A DNA stretch of 64,000 nucleotides from Microbacterium saccharophilum (GTDB lineage: Bacteria > Actinomycetota > Actinomycetes > Actinomycetales > Microbacteriaceae). The translations under genes were made by a program, and so were the position numbers. Under the pieces are notes generated by a model. It was not told where the DNA came from and searched no databases. It saw nothing but the letters and a program-made list of their open reading frames with translations. Below, one piece after another: positions 49,569 through 57,469 of this stretch. The stretch lies in the NCBI RefSeq assembly GCF_007992455.1, contig NZ_BKAH01000012.1, forward strand, positions 1 to 64,000, given 5' to 3'. Positions within the stretch are counted from its first letter, which is position 1; each line of letters starts with the position of its first letter.

Positions 49569-50867
49569 TTGACCCTCGACGCCCATGTGGCTGACAGCGC
49601 GCCCACGCGCCGCAGCCGTCGCCCCTCCGCGCCCGCCCCGGCGTCGCAGGGCGCCATGACGCGTGCCGAATGGCGTCGACTGATGGCCGAGATGGACGGC
49701 GCGGTGGGTGTCGAGACCGCTCCGGGCGCCGACCGGGCCGAGGGGTCCTCGATCTCCCTCGCCGAGACGGTTCTGGCGGAGGTCCTCGTCGAGAGTCTGC
49801 AGGCCGAGGTGGCCGGGGCCGAGGTCGCCGTCGCCGCCGCGGCACCCAGTGCGCCGGCTCCCGCTGCGCCGGCGCGACGCCGGGTCCGCACCGAGCAGGC
49901 GCCGTCGGATGCGCCGGCGGATGCGGACACCGGGAATCCCGCGGGCGCCGCCTTCACCGCCGCTTCCGAGCAGACGGGCGAGCAGGACGACTGCCTCGTC
50001 GACGAGTTCGAGCGCGCCGCGCGCCTCTTCTCGTTCACCGCCGAGGTTCCCGTCCAGCGCGCCGCGAGCAGCACCGCCGAGGAGGACGCGCAGCCCGTGA
50101 GCGCGGCATCCGTCGCCCCGGTGGCCGCATCCCGCCGCTCCACGTTCAAGCGTGTCGCCGCCGCATCCTTCTCCCTCGGCGTCATGGGCGTCGTCGGCCT
50201 CCTCGCCGTGGGGATCACGACGCCGGCATCCGCGGTCGCCGCCGTCAGCGACGGCTCGGCAGACCTCACGGTCGCCTCCCACGTCACCGAGGTGGCCCAG
50301 GACGAGATCCAGGCGTACGTCGCGGCATCCGACACGCAGTCCGACGCCCTCAACCGGCCCGAAGCGTACGACGTCGCCTCGATGGCCGACATCGCCGCGG
50401 CCTCCGGCGTGACGGAGTTCGCCGGCACGTGGGTCAGCGACCCGACGGCGCCGATCCAGTGGCCGTTCCCGGTCGGCGTGCCGATCTCCGCCGCCTACGG
50501 CTCGGGGTCCTACCTCGCGCAGTTCTCCTCGCCGCACCGCGGGGTCGACCTGACCCCGGGCGCGGGCGCGGAGGTGCACGTGATCGCGAACGGCACGGTG
50601 CGGATCGCGACCGAGGGCGGTGGCGACTACGGCGTGACCGTCGTCGTCGACCATGTCGTGGACGGCCAGCCGGTGTCCACCCGTTACGCGCACATGCAGT
50701 ACAACTCCCTGAAGGTGAAGACCGGCGACCGCGTGTCGACCGGTGACGTGCTCGGCCTGGTGGGTTCGACCGGCAAGGCGACCGGTGCGCACCTGCACTT
50801 CGAGGTGCTCCTCGGCACGACGCGCACCGACCCGATCGCGTGGATGTACGAGCACACGAAGGGCTGA
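49569..50867 (+). CDS. Membrane-anchored M23 (LytM-type) peptidase
   Basis: A 432-aa protein. Residues 1-185 are a disordered, Ala/acidic cytosolic segment. A single membrane helix follows (about 195-218, ending TTPASAVAA). The C-terminal M23 domain (about 300-425) has SPHRGVDLTPG (His and Asp metal ligands) and HLHFEV (catalytic HxH), with GTVRIATEGGGDYG between. It cuts peptidoglycan cross-links or scaffolds such cleavage. The start appears to be TTG at 49569, since no ATG/GTG fits with a site; this start is uncertain. TAGTGT upstream (about 49470) may be the -10 box. Confidence 0.87.
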   Translation: MTLDAHVADSAPTRRSRRPSAPAPASQGAMTRAEWRRLMAEMDGAVGVETAPGADRAEGSSISLAETVLAEVLVESLQAEVAGAEVAVAAAAPSAPAPAAPARRRVRTEQAPSDAPADADTGNPAGAAFTAASEQTGEQDDCLVDEFERAARLFSFTAEVPVQRAASSTAEEDAQPVSAASVAPVAASRRSTFKRVAAASFSLGVMGVVGLLAVGITTPASAVAAVSDGSADLTVASHVTEVAQDEIQAYVAASDTQSDALNRPEAYDVASMADIAAASGVTEFAGTWVSDPTAPIQWPFPVGVPISAAYGSGSYLAQFSSPHRGVDLTPGAGAEVHVIANGTVRIATEGGGDYGVTVVVDHVVDGQPVSTRYAHMQYNSLKVKTGDRVSTGDVLGLVGSTGKATGAHLHFEVLLGTTRTDPIAWMYEHTKG

Positions 50868-50930
50868 TCGAGTACTGAGGGATGCCGCGCCTCTGGTATC
50901 CTGTTCTGGTTGCCCGCACGCGGGCAGCAC

Positions 50931-51002
50931 GCCCCGATAGCTCAGTGGCAGAGCACTTCCATGGTAAGGAAGGGGTCGTCAGTTCAATCCTGACTCGGGG
51001 CT
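50931..51002 (+). tRNA. tRNA-Thr (GGT)
   Basis: A 72-nt tRNA. GCCCCGA pairs with TCGGGGC, the D arm is GCTCAGTGGCAGAGC, the anticodon arm CTTCC-ATGGTAA-GGAAG has anticodon GGT, and the T arm is CAGTTCAATCCTG. CCA is not encoded. It is followed 22 nt later by tRNA-Met in the same transcript. Confidence 0.95.
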
Positions 51003-51024
51003 CGTAACACCTCCTGTGTCACGC

Positions 51025-51098
51025 GGCAGGGTAGCTCAGCTGGTTAGAGCGCACGACTCATAATCGTGAGGTCGCGGGTTCAAGCCCCGCTCCTGCTA
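51025..51098 (+). tRNA. tRNA-Met (CAT), elongator
   Basis: A 74-nt tRNA. GGCAGGG pairs with TCCTGCT (with wobble), the anticodon arm ACGA-CTCATAA-TCGT has anticodon CAT, and the T arm is GCGGGTTCAAGCCCCGC. The first base pair and D arm fit an elongator, not an initiator. CCA is not encoded. Confidence 0.93.
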
Positions 51099-51103
51099 CA
51101 GAT

Positions 51104-51131
51104 CAAGACCCCCGGATTTCCGGGGGTCTTG
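51104..51131 (+). terminator. Terminator of the tRNA-Thr/tRNA-Met operon
   Basis: CAAGACCCCCGG (51104-51115) and CCGGGGGTCTTG (51120-51131) form a perfect 12-bp stem with an ATTT loop, 6 nt after tRNA-Met. It can also serve the convergent DUF2231 gene. Confidence 0.85.
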
Positions 51132-51162
51132 TCGTGTCGGGGACGGGCCGAGCCCGCCCGCC

Positions 51163-51654
51163 TCAGCCCAGCGAACCCCACACCGCGCGCGAGCCGGACT
51201 CCCCGGCGAGCACGACGACGACCGCGCTGCCCACTGCGGCGACGACGGCGAGGACGATCAGCGCGATGTCGATCGCGCGCGCGGCGGTGCGCGCGGACTC
51301 CGCGAACCGCGCGCGGGGTCGGCGGTGCCACACCCATTGCCCCGCCGCGACGACGAACAGGGCGATCGCCCACGGCATCAGCATCCGGCCGAAGCCCTCG
51401 TGCCGTTCGACTGTGGGAAGCGGCCCCACCGTCTCCTTCAGGGACTCGCCCGCGAGCACCGTGACCGGCACGAGGACCAGCACCACGAGCGCGGCGATCG
51501 GCGTCACGAGGCCGAGGCGTGTACGCGCGGCAGGCCACAGCGCGCCCAGCACGAGCGCGAGCGCGGTCAGCGGCACGAGGATGACCACCGCGTGCACGAC
51601 CAGGGGGTGAAGGGGGAGGCCGGACACCTCGAGAGCCGTCTGCGGAAGGTTCAT
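51163..51654 (-). CDS. DUF2231-domain membrane protein
   Basis: A 163-aa protein with four transmembrane segments. GLPLHPLVVHAVVILVPLTALALVLGAL near the N-terminus is the DUF2231 signature (LHPxxVHxxVxL), and HEGFGRMLMPWAIALFV follows. Family members are often near heme or redox genes, with no established role. It is divergent from the sigma-factor operon, 95 bp away, and could share its control. Confidence 0.82.
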   Translation of the reverse strand: MNLPQTALEVSGLPLHPLVVHAVVILVPLTALALVLGALWPAARTRLGLVTPIAALVVLVLVPVTVLAGESLKETVGPLPTVERHEGFGRMLMPWAIALFVVAAGQWVWHRRPRARFAESARTAARAIDIALIVLAVVAAVGSAVVVVLAGESGSRAVWGSLG

Positions 51655-51749
51655 ACTCGGACCACGGAGTACGGGTCCATCTGGTTCATCCTCCGTCCGG
51701 ATGAACCGGCGGGGCGCGTATCTCGTGACCTCTTCGAGGGAGGTGACCG

Positions 51750-52256
51750 ATGCCCGTGGACGATGCGGCGCGTCTCACCGCGCTCTACGACGCGCACGCC
51801 GGATCGGTGTGGCGGTACGTCGTGCACCTGACGGGGGACCGCACCGGGGCAGACGACGTCGTGCAGGAGACGCTGCTGCGGGCATGGCGCAGCCCCCGCA
51901 TCCTGGAGCAGGATCCCGCCACGATGCGGTCCTGGCTGTTCACGGTGGCGCGGCACCTCGTCATCGACGAGGTGCGCAGTGCGCACCACCGGCACGAGCA
52001 GGCCGTCTCCGAGCTGCCGGAGCGGGCGCGCAGCGACGACACGGACGCCCTCTTCGAGGCCATCCTCATCGAGGAGGCGCTCGCCACGCTCACCCCCGAG
52101 CATCGCGCCGTGATCGTCACCGCCTATTACGGCGGCCGCAGCATCGCGCAGGCCGCCGTCGAGCTCGGTGTCCCCGAAGGCACCGTCAAGTCCCGGCTGC
52201 ACTACGCGCTGCGCGCGCTGCGGCTGGCGTTCCAGGAGAGGGGGGTCACGCAATGA
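51750..52256 (+). CDS. ECF-type RNA polymerase sigma factor
   Basis: A 168-aa sigma factor with region 2 (LYDAHAGSVWRYVVHLTGDRTGADDVVQETLLRAWR, about 11-47, then MRSWLFTVARHLVIDEVRS) and region 4 (LATLTPEHRAVIVTAYYGGRSIAQAAVELGVPEGTVKSRLHYALRALR, about 111-160). It directs transcription of an envelope or stress regulon, unidentified here. The ATG follows GGGAGGTG. Its stop overlaps the anti-sigma start (ATGA), the usual stoichiometric coupling. Confidence 0.94.
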   Translation: MPVDDAARLTALYDAHAGSVWRYVVHLTGDRTGADDVVQETLLRAWRSPRILEQDPATMRSWLFTVARHLVIDEVRSAHHRHEQAVSELPERARSDDTDALFEAILIEEALATLTPEHRAVIVTAYYGGRSIAQAAVELGVPEGTVKSRLHYALRALRLAFQERGVTQ

Positions 52257-52933
52257 ACGTGGAGCACCCGCAGTACGCGGAGTGGGATGCGGCCTATGTC
52301 CTGGGGGCGCTCTCGACCTCCGAGCGGCACCTGTTCGAGGCCCACCTCGCGGACTGCGCCCTGTGCCGTTCCGCCGTCGCCGATCTCGCCCCGACCGTCG
52401 GCCTGCTGTCGCGGGTCACCATGGACGCCGTGACGCGCCTGGACGAGCACGGACCGGATGCCGGCGGCCCCGCGGCGCTGATCTCCCTTGCCCGCGAACG
52501 CCGCCGTCGCAGACGCCGTAACGGGTGGATCGCCGCGGCTGCCGCCGTCGCGCTCGTCGTCCCGGCGGCGGTCGGCACGTCCCTCGCGTTGGGTTCGGCC
52601 ACCCGGCCGACCACCTCGTTCGCCCTCGAGGAGGTGCTCGATGTGTCGCTGGAGGCGTCCGTGCGGCTCACGGACGTCGCCTGGGGGACCCGAGTCGAGC
52701 TGGATTGCCGCTATCCCGCGGGAGACGTCGAGGCGCCCCCCGGGGGCTGGGTGTACGCGCTCGCTGTGATCGGGCCCGCCGGGGACGAGACCGTGTCGAC
52801 GTGGCGCGCAGGACCCGGCACGACCTCGACCCTGAGCGGGGCGACGGCGCTGGCCGTCGACGAGATCCGCGCCGTGGAGATCCGGACGGCCACCGGCGAG
52901 GTGCTGATGCGCCGGGATCTCCCGGTCGGGTGA
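52253..52933 (+). CDS. Membrane-bound zinc anti-sigma factor
   Basis: A 226-aa protein. The N-terminal cytosolic anti-sigma domain (about 1-85) contains HLADCALC, the HxxxCxxC zinc motif. A basic RRRRRRR stretch precedes one transmembrane helix (about 92-114), and the extracytoplasmic DUF2337-like/anti-sigma-K-type C-terminal domain follows (about 125-226). It would hold the upstream sigma factor at the membrane until a signal, perhaps redox-linked given the zinc site. Confidence 0.9.
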   Translation: MNVEHPQYAEWDAAYVLGALSTSERHLFEAHLADCALCRSAVADLAPTVGLLSRVTMDAVTRLDEHGPDAGGPAALISLARERRRRRRRNGWIAAAAAVALVVPAAVGTSLALGSATRPTTSFALEEVLDVSLEASVRLTDVAWGTRVELDCRYPAGDVEAPPGGWVYALAVIGPAGDETVSTWRAGPGTTSTLSGATALAVDEIRAVEIRTATGEVLMRRDLPVG

Positions 52934-52999
52934 ACCATTCCCGGTCCGCTGTCGTGTCACCGGAGGGCCGCGTGCGCGGCCGGATCGGAAGGATGTGCC

Positions 53000-53509
53000 A
53001 TGCGGATCAGACACGCCGCGGGGGCCGCCGCCCTCGCGCTCATGCTCGCCCTCGCGGGCTGCAGCGGCTCGACGACAACAGGAGGGGACGGGGCGTCGTC
53101 CTCGCCGCCCGACTCCAGTCCGAGTGCCGAACCCACAGACGACGGCATGTCCTCGGATGCCGCTCTCATGCTCGCCGAGTCGTCCCTCGGGACGATCGTC
53201 GTGGATGGGGAAGGCATGACGGTGTACATGTTCGACAACGACACGCAGGGGACGGCCACGAGCGCCTGCACCGGCCAGTGCCTCGCGAACTGGCCGATCG
53301 TCACGACGGACAGCGCCACGCCGGTCGTCGACGGTGTCACGGGAGAGGTCGCGACGATCGACTCGCCGGACGGGAAGAAGCAGATCACCCTGAACGGCTG
53401 GCCGTTGTACTACTTCGCCGGGGACTCGGCCGCCGGAGACACCGCCGGCCAGGGTGTCAACGACGTCTGGTGGGTTCTCTCACCCGCGGGGGAGAAGATC
53501 GGCGGCTGA
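53000..53509 (+). CDS. Secreted lipoprotein with two COG4315/Lipoprotein_15 repeats
   Basis: A 169-aa lipoprotein. Signal peptide and lipobox LAGC (Cys about 21), then a Ser/Pro/Asp linker. Two repeats follow: TVYMFDNDTQGTATSACTGQCLANWP (about 75-100) and WPLYYFAGDSAAGDTAGQGV...VWW (about 135-160). This family of secreted repeats is of unknown function and often sits with ECF sigma/anti-sigma pairs, as here. Start ATG at 53000 behind GGAAGGAT. Confidence 0.88.
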   Translation: MRIRHAAGAAALALMLALAGCSGSTTTGGDGASSSPPDSSPSAEPTDDGMSSDAALMLAESSLGTIVVDGEGMTVYMFDNDTQGTATSACTGQCLANWPIVTTDSATPVVDGVTGEVATIDSPDGKKQITLNGWPLYYFAGDSAAGDTAGQGVNDVWWVLSPAGEKIGG

Positions 53510-53542
53510 TCGGGGCACGCATCGGGCGTCGCGGAGACTCCC

Positions 53543-54955
53543 TCACGGCGAGGATGGCCCGGGCAGGCCCACCGTCGCCAGATGCTCGGGCACGCGGACG
53601 TTCCAGCCGAGCTCCCGCTTGATCCGCGCGCGGAGGGCGTCCGCCGCGGCCGGTTCGCCATGCGTGACATAGACGACGCGTGGCGGTGAGGCCGTCGCGC
53701 GCATCCAGGTGAGGATCCCCTCGGCATCCGCGTGTGCCGACATCGTGTCGATGGAGACGACTTCGGCGCGGATGGGAACGTCCCGTCCGAAGATCCGCAC
53801 GTCGGTCGCACCGCCGAGGAGGGCGGACCCGCGGGTGCCGCCGGCCTGGAAACCGGTCAGCACGACGGCGTTCCGCGGGTCGGGGCCGTAGGCCGTGAGG
53901 TGGTGGAGTATCCGCCCGCCGGTGAGCATGCCGCTCGCCGAGATGATGATCATCGGCCCTCCGCGCAGGTTGAGCAGCTTCGACTCATCGACGGTGTGGA
54001 CGGGTGTGGCCAGCTCGTACAGCCGCCGCACATCGGACGGGGACAGCCGGTGCTGATCGGGATGCCGTGAGTAGACGTCCGCGACGCTGACCGCCATCGG
54101 GCTGTTCAAGAAGATCGGCACGTCGGGGATCTCGCCCCGCTCGCGGAGCCGGGACAGGTGCAGCAGCACCGTCTCGGTCCGGCCCACCGCGAACGCGGGG
54201 ATGAGGACGACGCCGCCTCGGCGCACGACCCGTCGGACCACGTCACCCAGCACGCGTTCCGGGTCGACCTCGCCATGGTGCCGGTCGCCGTAGGTGGACT
54301 CGGTCACGAGGACGTCGGCCGGCTCGAAGGGATGCGGCGGTCGCATCAGCGGGTCGTCGGAGCGGCCGAGGTCCCCGGTGAAGTGCACGAGACGGTCCGA
54401 GACGCGCAGGCGCACACCCGTGGCGCCCAGGATGTGGCCGGCCGGGACCAACCGGACGGCCACGCCCGGACCGAGCGAGCGCTCCTCGCCTTCGGGGAGG
54501 ATCTCGAACCGGTCCAGAGCCCGCTGGGCATCCGCCTCCGTGTACAGCGGCCGCGGGTCGGCGTGCGAGGACCACAAGTGCTTCGCGGCGAAGCGGGCTT
54601 CCTCCTCGAGCAGGTGACCGCTGTCGGGCAGCATGATCCGGCACAGCTCGAGGGTGCCCTCGCTGGCGTAGATCCGCCCGGCGAAGCCGTCGCGCACCAG
54701 CGCCGGTAGATAGCCCGAATGATCCAGATGCGCATGACTGACGACGACGGCGTCGACAGAATCCGGGCGCACCGGGAACGGAGCCCGGTTCCGCTCACGG
54801 AGCACCTTGAACCCCTGGAAGAGCCCGCAGTCCACCAGCATGCGGAAAGACCCGTTCTGCACGAGGTACCGAGAGCCGGTCACCGAATCCGCCGCGCCGA
54901 AGAACGACAGGGTCGGGGAATCGGTGCCGCGCGGCGCGGCCGTCACGTCCTTCAT
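53543..54955 (-). CDS. Metallo-beta-lactamase/beta-CASP RNA-processing-type nuclease
   Basis: A 470-aa enzyme of the CPSF/YSH1-like beta-CASP group. It has VVSHAHLDHSGYLPAL (HxHxDH), the later His in PAGHILGATG, FTGDLGRSDDPLM, TESTYGDR, the beta-CASP block IISASGMLTGGRILHHL, MSAHADAEGI and YVTHGEP. The RMMBL end follows. Such proteins cut RNA, or occasionally DNA. I chose the ATG at 54955 (MKDVTAA); 55003 is an alternative. It converges with the lipoprotein gene. Confidence 0.9.
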   Translation of the reverse strand: MKDVTAAPRGTDSPTLSFFGAADSVTGSRYLVQNGSFRMLVDCGLFQGFKVLRERNRAPFPVRPDSVDAVVVSHAHLDHSGYLPALVRDGFAGRIYASEGTLELCRIMLPDSGHLLEEEARFAAKHLWSSHADPRPLYTEADAQRALDRFEILPEGEERSLGPGVAVRLVPAGHILGATGVRLRVSDRLVHFTGDLGRSDDPLMRPPHPFEPADVLVTESTYGDRHHGEVDPERVLGDVVRRVVRRGGVVLIPAFAVGRTETVLLHLSRLRERGEIPDVPIFLNSPMAVSVADVYSRHPDQHRLSPSDVRRLYELATPVHTVDESKLLNLRGGPMIIISASGMLTGGRILHHLTAYGPDPRNAVVLTGFQAGGTRGSALLGGATDVRIFGRDVPIRAEVVSIDTMSAHADAEGILTWMRATASPPRVVYVTHGEPAAADALRARIKRELGWNVRVPEHLATVGLPGPSSP

Positions 54956-55030
54956 GACCTCAGCCTGTCGGCCGCCCGCTGGCGGGGGCGGGACCATCGT
55001 CACGTCGGCTTCACTCGAAGCCGCAGACCC

Positions 55031-55921
55031 TCAGACCTCGATGCCGACGCTCGCCGAGCAGCGGGCGCGTTCCTCGTCGCTCAGCCGCAGGTCGGCGGCC
55101 TTCGCCGAATCGGCGATCGACGCGGGGCGGCGGGCGCCCGGGATCGGGACGACGAGCGGGCTGAGCGAGAGCTCCCACGCGAGCACGACCTGCTGCGGGC
55201 TCACGCCGTGCCGCTCGCCGATCTCACGGAAGACGGTGAAGCGGTCGCCGACGGTGCGGCCGCCGCCGCCGGTGCCGCCGAGCGGGCTCCAGGGCAGGAA
55301 CGCGATGCCGTGGGCGTCGCAGTACCTCAGCTCCCCGTAGCTGCCGGGGTGTCGCGGCGAGAACTCGTTCTGCACGCTGGTGAGGTTGCCCTCGCCCAGC
55401 ACCTGCTGCGCGATCTCGATCTCCTCGACGCTCGCGTTCGAGATGCCGACGGCGCGGATGAGGCCCTCGGCCTGCAGGGTCTTGAGGTTCTCCATGATCT
55501 CGCCGTAGACCATCCAGCGGTCCGGGCGGTGGTACTGGTACAGGTCGATGACGTCGACGCCGAGGTTCTCCATCGACCGCTGGACCGCCGAGCGCAGGTA
55601 GGCCAGGGAACCGTCGCGCCCGAAATCCTTCTCCGCGGTCCGGGTGATGCCGCCCTTCGTCGCCACGAGGATGCCGGAGGTGTCCCCGTCCCAGGAACGC
55701 AGCGCGTCCCGCACGATGCGCTCGTTGTGGCCCATCTCCTCCCACGAGGGGGCGTAGATGTCGGCGGTGTCGATGAACGTGACGCCGGCCTCCAGCGCGG
55801 CGTGCACGGTCGCGATGGCCTCCGCGCGCTCCGGGTAGACGCGGTCGTTGTTCATCGACATGGGCATTCCGCCGAGGCCGATCGCGGAGACGGTGAACTC
55901 TCCGATGCTGCGCTGGTTCAC
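55031..55921 (-). CDS. Aldo/keto reductase
   Basis: A 296-aa AKR: GLGGMPMSM, GVTFIDTADIYAPSWEEMGHNE (catalytic Asp and Tyr, about 47-68), VATKGG (Lys), YQYHRPD (His), GISNAS, VQNEFSPRHP and PIPGARRPASIADS (NADPH binding). It reduces aldehydes or ketones with NADPH; the substrate is unknown. The GTG start at 55921 follows AGAGGAG. Confidence 0.92.
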   Translation of the reverse strand: MNQRSIGEFTVSAIGLGGMPMSMNNDRVYPERAEAIATVHAALEAGVTFIDTADIYAPSWEEMGHNERIVRDALRSWDGDTSGILVATKGGITRTAEKDFGRDGSLAYLRSAVQRSMENLGVDVIDLYQYHRPDRWMVYGEIMENLKTLQAEGLIRAVGISNASVEEIEIAQQVLGEGNLTSVQNEFSPRHPGSYGELRYCDAHGIAFLPWSPLGGTGGGGRTVGDRFTVFREIGERHGVSPQQVVLAWELSLSPLVVPIPGARRPASIADSAKAADLRLSDEERARCSASVGIEV

Positions 55922-56036
55922 GGTGACTCCTCTGTCCGTGGATGCCCGTGGGCTGATCGTCGCGTCCGTCCACTCTCTCAGACGGGCCGCCGCGCGCGGT
56001 CAGAAGTCAGTGAGCCGCTCCGGTCTGAGGCGATCG

Positions 56037-56369
56037 TCACCAGCCGGGAGCCAGCACGCCCGCCGCGAGCACCATCATGCCCGCGACCGCGCCGGTCACG
56101 GTAGCCCCCGCGAAGAGTGCGCGCTCGGCGCGGCGGCGACGCCGCGCGGTGCGCGGGTCGGGGCTGACCGTCCCGGTCGACGCCTTGGCCGATGCGAGCG
56201 TCTCGTATCGGCCGATCGGCTGCGCGCGGGAATCGAACGCGACGTAGCTGCCATCCGCCGTGGATTCGACGAAGCCCACGAACTCTCCGCGGCGGCTGCC
56301 GACGACGAGGCCGTCCTCGACGGGCGCCCACGTGACGATGGGAAGGGAGTGCAGCAGCGGAGCGCTCAT
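56037..56369 (-). CDS. Hypothetical protein with C-terminal membrane anchor
   Basis: A 110-aa protein. The N-terminal 65 residues are beta-rich (GLVVGSRRGEFVGFVESTADGSYVAFDS), followed by an Arg-rich RTARRRRRAER segment and one transmembrane helix (about 84-106). Positive-inside rule: the N-terminal part is cytosolic. No family is recognised, although similar tail-anchored small proteins are frequent in Microbacteriaceae. It is divergent from a MarR gene across an operator-like region. Confidence 0.65.
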   Translation of the reverse strand: MSAPLLHSLPIVTWAPVEDGLVVGSRRGEFVGFVESTADGSYVAFDSRAQPIGRYETLASAKASTGTVSPDPRTARRRRRAERALFAGATVTGAVAGMMVLAAGVLAPGW

Positions 56370-56421
56370 CGGGGCCTCTTTCCGGCGGATGGTCGACCTC
56401 GGACTCTGTGGAGACCGATTG

Positions 56422-56466
56422 GTAACTTGGTTGGTAAGTTACTTGCTAACTGAGTTACTCGCAAGT
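56422..56466. promoter_or_regulatory. Nested palindromes upstream of MarR gene
   Basis: GTAACTT (56422-56428) and AAGTTAC (56436-56442) form one inverted repeat; ACTTGC (56441-56446) and GCAAGT (56461-56466) form a second. TATAGT at 56470-56475 is a good -10 box just downstream. The arrangement suits autoregulation by the MarR protein. Confidence 0.6.
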
Positions 56467-56520
56467 CCGATATAGTCATCGCACGTCGTCCACCCGGGGC
56501 GAAGGGATGTGGGGCCGCGC

Positions 56521-57075
56521 ATGACCGAGACCGTTCCGGCGTCGCGCGCCTACTGGTACCCCGAGGACGAGACGAGGGCGTTGCGCGTCGGCGTGCTGGA
56601 GGCGCTGCGGATGTACCGGGCGGCGGAGACCGCCATGCGGCGCCGCACGCAGCAATCGATGGCGATGGGGGAGAACGAGCTCCTCGTCCTCCGTTTCATC
56701 ACGCGAGCGACCGGGCGTGGCGAGCAGGTCACGCCGATCGACCTGGCGCGGTACCTCGGCCTCAGCACGGCATCCATCACGGCGCTCCTGGACCGGCTGG
56801 AGCGGAGCGACCATGTGCGTCGTCATCCGCACCCCACCGACCGGCGCAAGGTGATCATCACGACGACGTCGCAGACGGAGGATGAGATCCGCGCGACCCT
56901 CGGGCAGATGCACACGCGCATGCACGACGCGACCGCCGGGATCACGGCGGAGGAGGCGAAGGTCATCATCGACTTCCTGGAGCGCATGCGTGCCGCGGTC
57001 GACGAGGTCGATGCTCATGCCTCTGGTGTGTCAGGGGGCAAACGTGCTCCCACGGCGGGGAATACGCGAAAATAG
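56521..57075 (+). CDS. MarR-family transcriptional regulator
   Basis: A 184-aa MarR protein: MGENELLVLRFITRATGRGEQVTPIDLARYLGLSTASITALLDRLERSDHVRRHPHPTDRRKVIITTT (about 49-117) is the winged helix, with DRR in the wing. Helices on both sides form the dimer interface, and the C-terminus is Lys/Ser/Gly-rich. The ATG at 56521 (MTETVPAS) lacks a close site, so the start is moderately certain. Targets are probably itself and the divergent gene. Confidence 0.88.
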   Translation: MTETVPASRAYWYPEDETRALRVGVLEALRMYRAAETAMRRRTQQSMAMGENELLVLRFITRATGRGEQVTPIDLARYLGLSTASITALLDRLERSDHVRRHPHPTDRRKVIITTTSQTEDEIRATLGQMHTRMHDATAGITAEEAKVIIDFLERMRAAVDEVDAHASGVSGGKRAPTAGNTRK

Positions 57076-57118
57076 TTCTCTGTCGAGACCTTGTCGCTGG
57101 GTGAAGGAGGCGGGGCGA

Positions 57119-57466
57119 ATGCCATACCGTACGAAGGAAACGCTGGAGATCTGGCTCGAGGAGTTCTACACCCTCGGCCATGCGATGGCGGAGACCCTCA
57201 AGGTGATGCCGCAGGACGGCAGCGAGGGCGGCGACACGGGGCTCGTCGGCATCACGCTCATGAGCGCGCAGACGATCACCTACATCCAGCCCGAGCCGCC
57301 GGGTTCGACGAACTGGATGATCACCTTCGAGGCCCGCGACACGGCGGTGGTGCTCGACGCCGACGGTGCGATGCGCCTGTCCCAGGAGCTCGCCGTCGTG
57401 TCGGAGCTGTGCCGTTTCCTGCAGCAGCGGTCGGAGGAGTACATGGCCGCCGGCGGCGAGGACTGA
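57119..57466 (+). CDS. Conserved-type small acidic protein
   Basis: A 115-aa soluble protein (MPYRTKETLEIWLEEFYTLGHAMAETLKVM...). A long N-terminal helix is followed by beta strands (TYIQPEPPGSTNWMITFEARDTAVVLDAD) and a C-terminal helix. No family is recognised. The ATG has AAGGAGG about 8 nt upstream, an unusually strong site. It follows the MarR gene by 43 bp and may be in the same transcript. Confidence 0.68.
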   Translation: MPYRTKETLEIWLEEFYTLGHAMAETLKVMPQDGSEGGDTGLVGITLMSAQTITYIQPEPPGSTNWMITFEARDTAVVLDADGAMRLSQELAVVSELCRFLQQRSEEYMAAGGED

Positions 57467-57469
57467 CCC

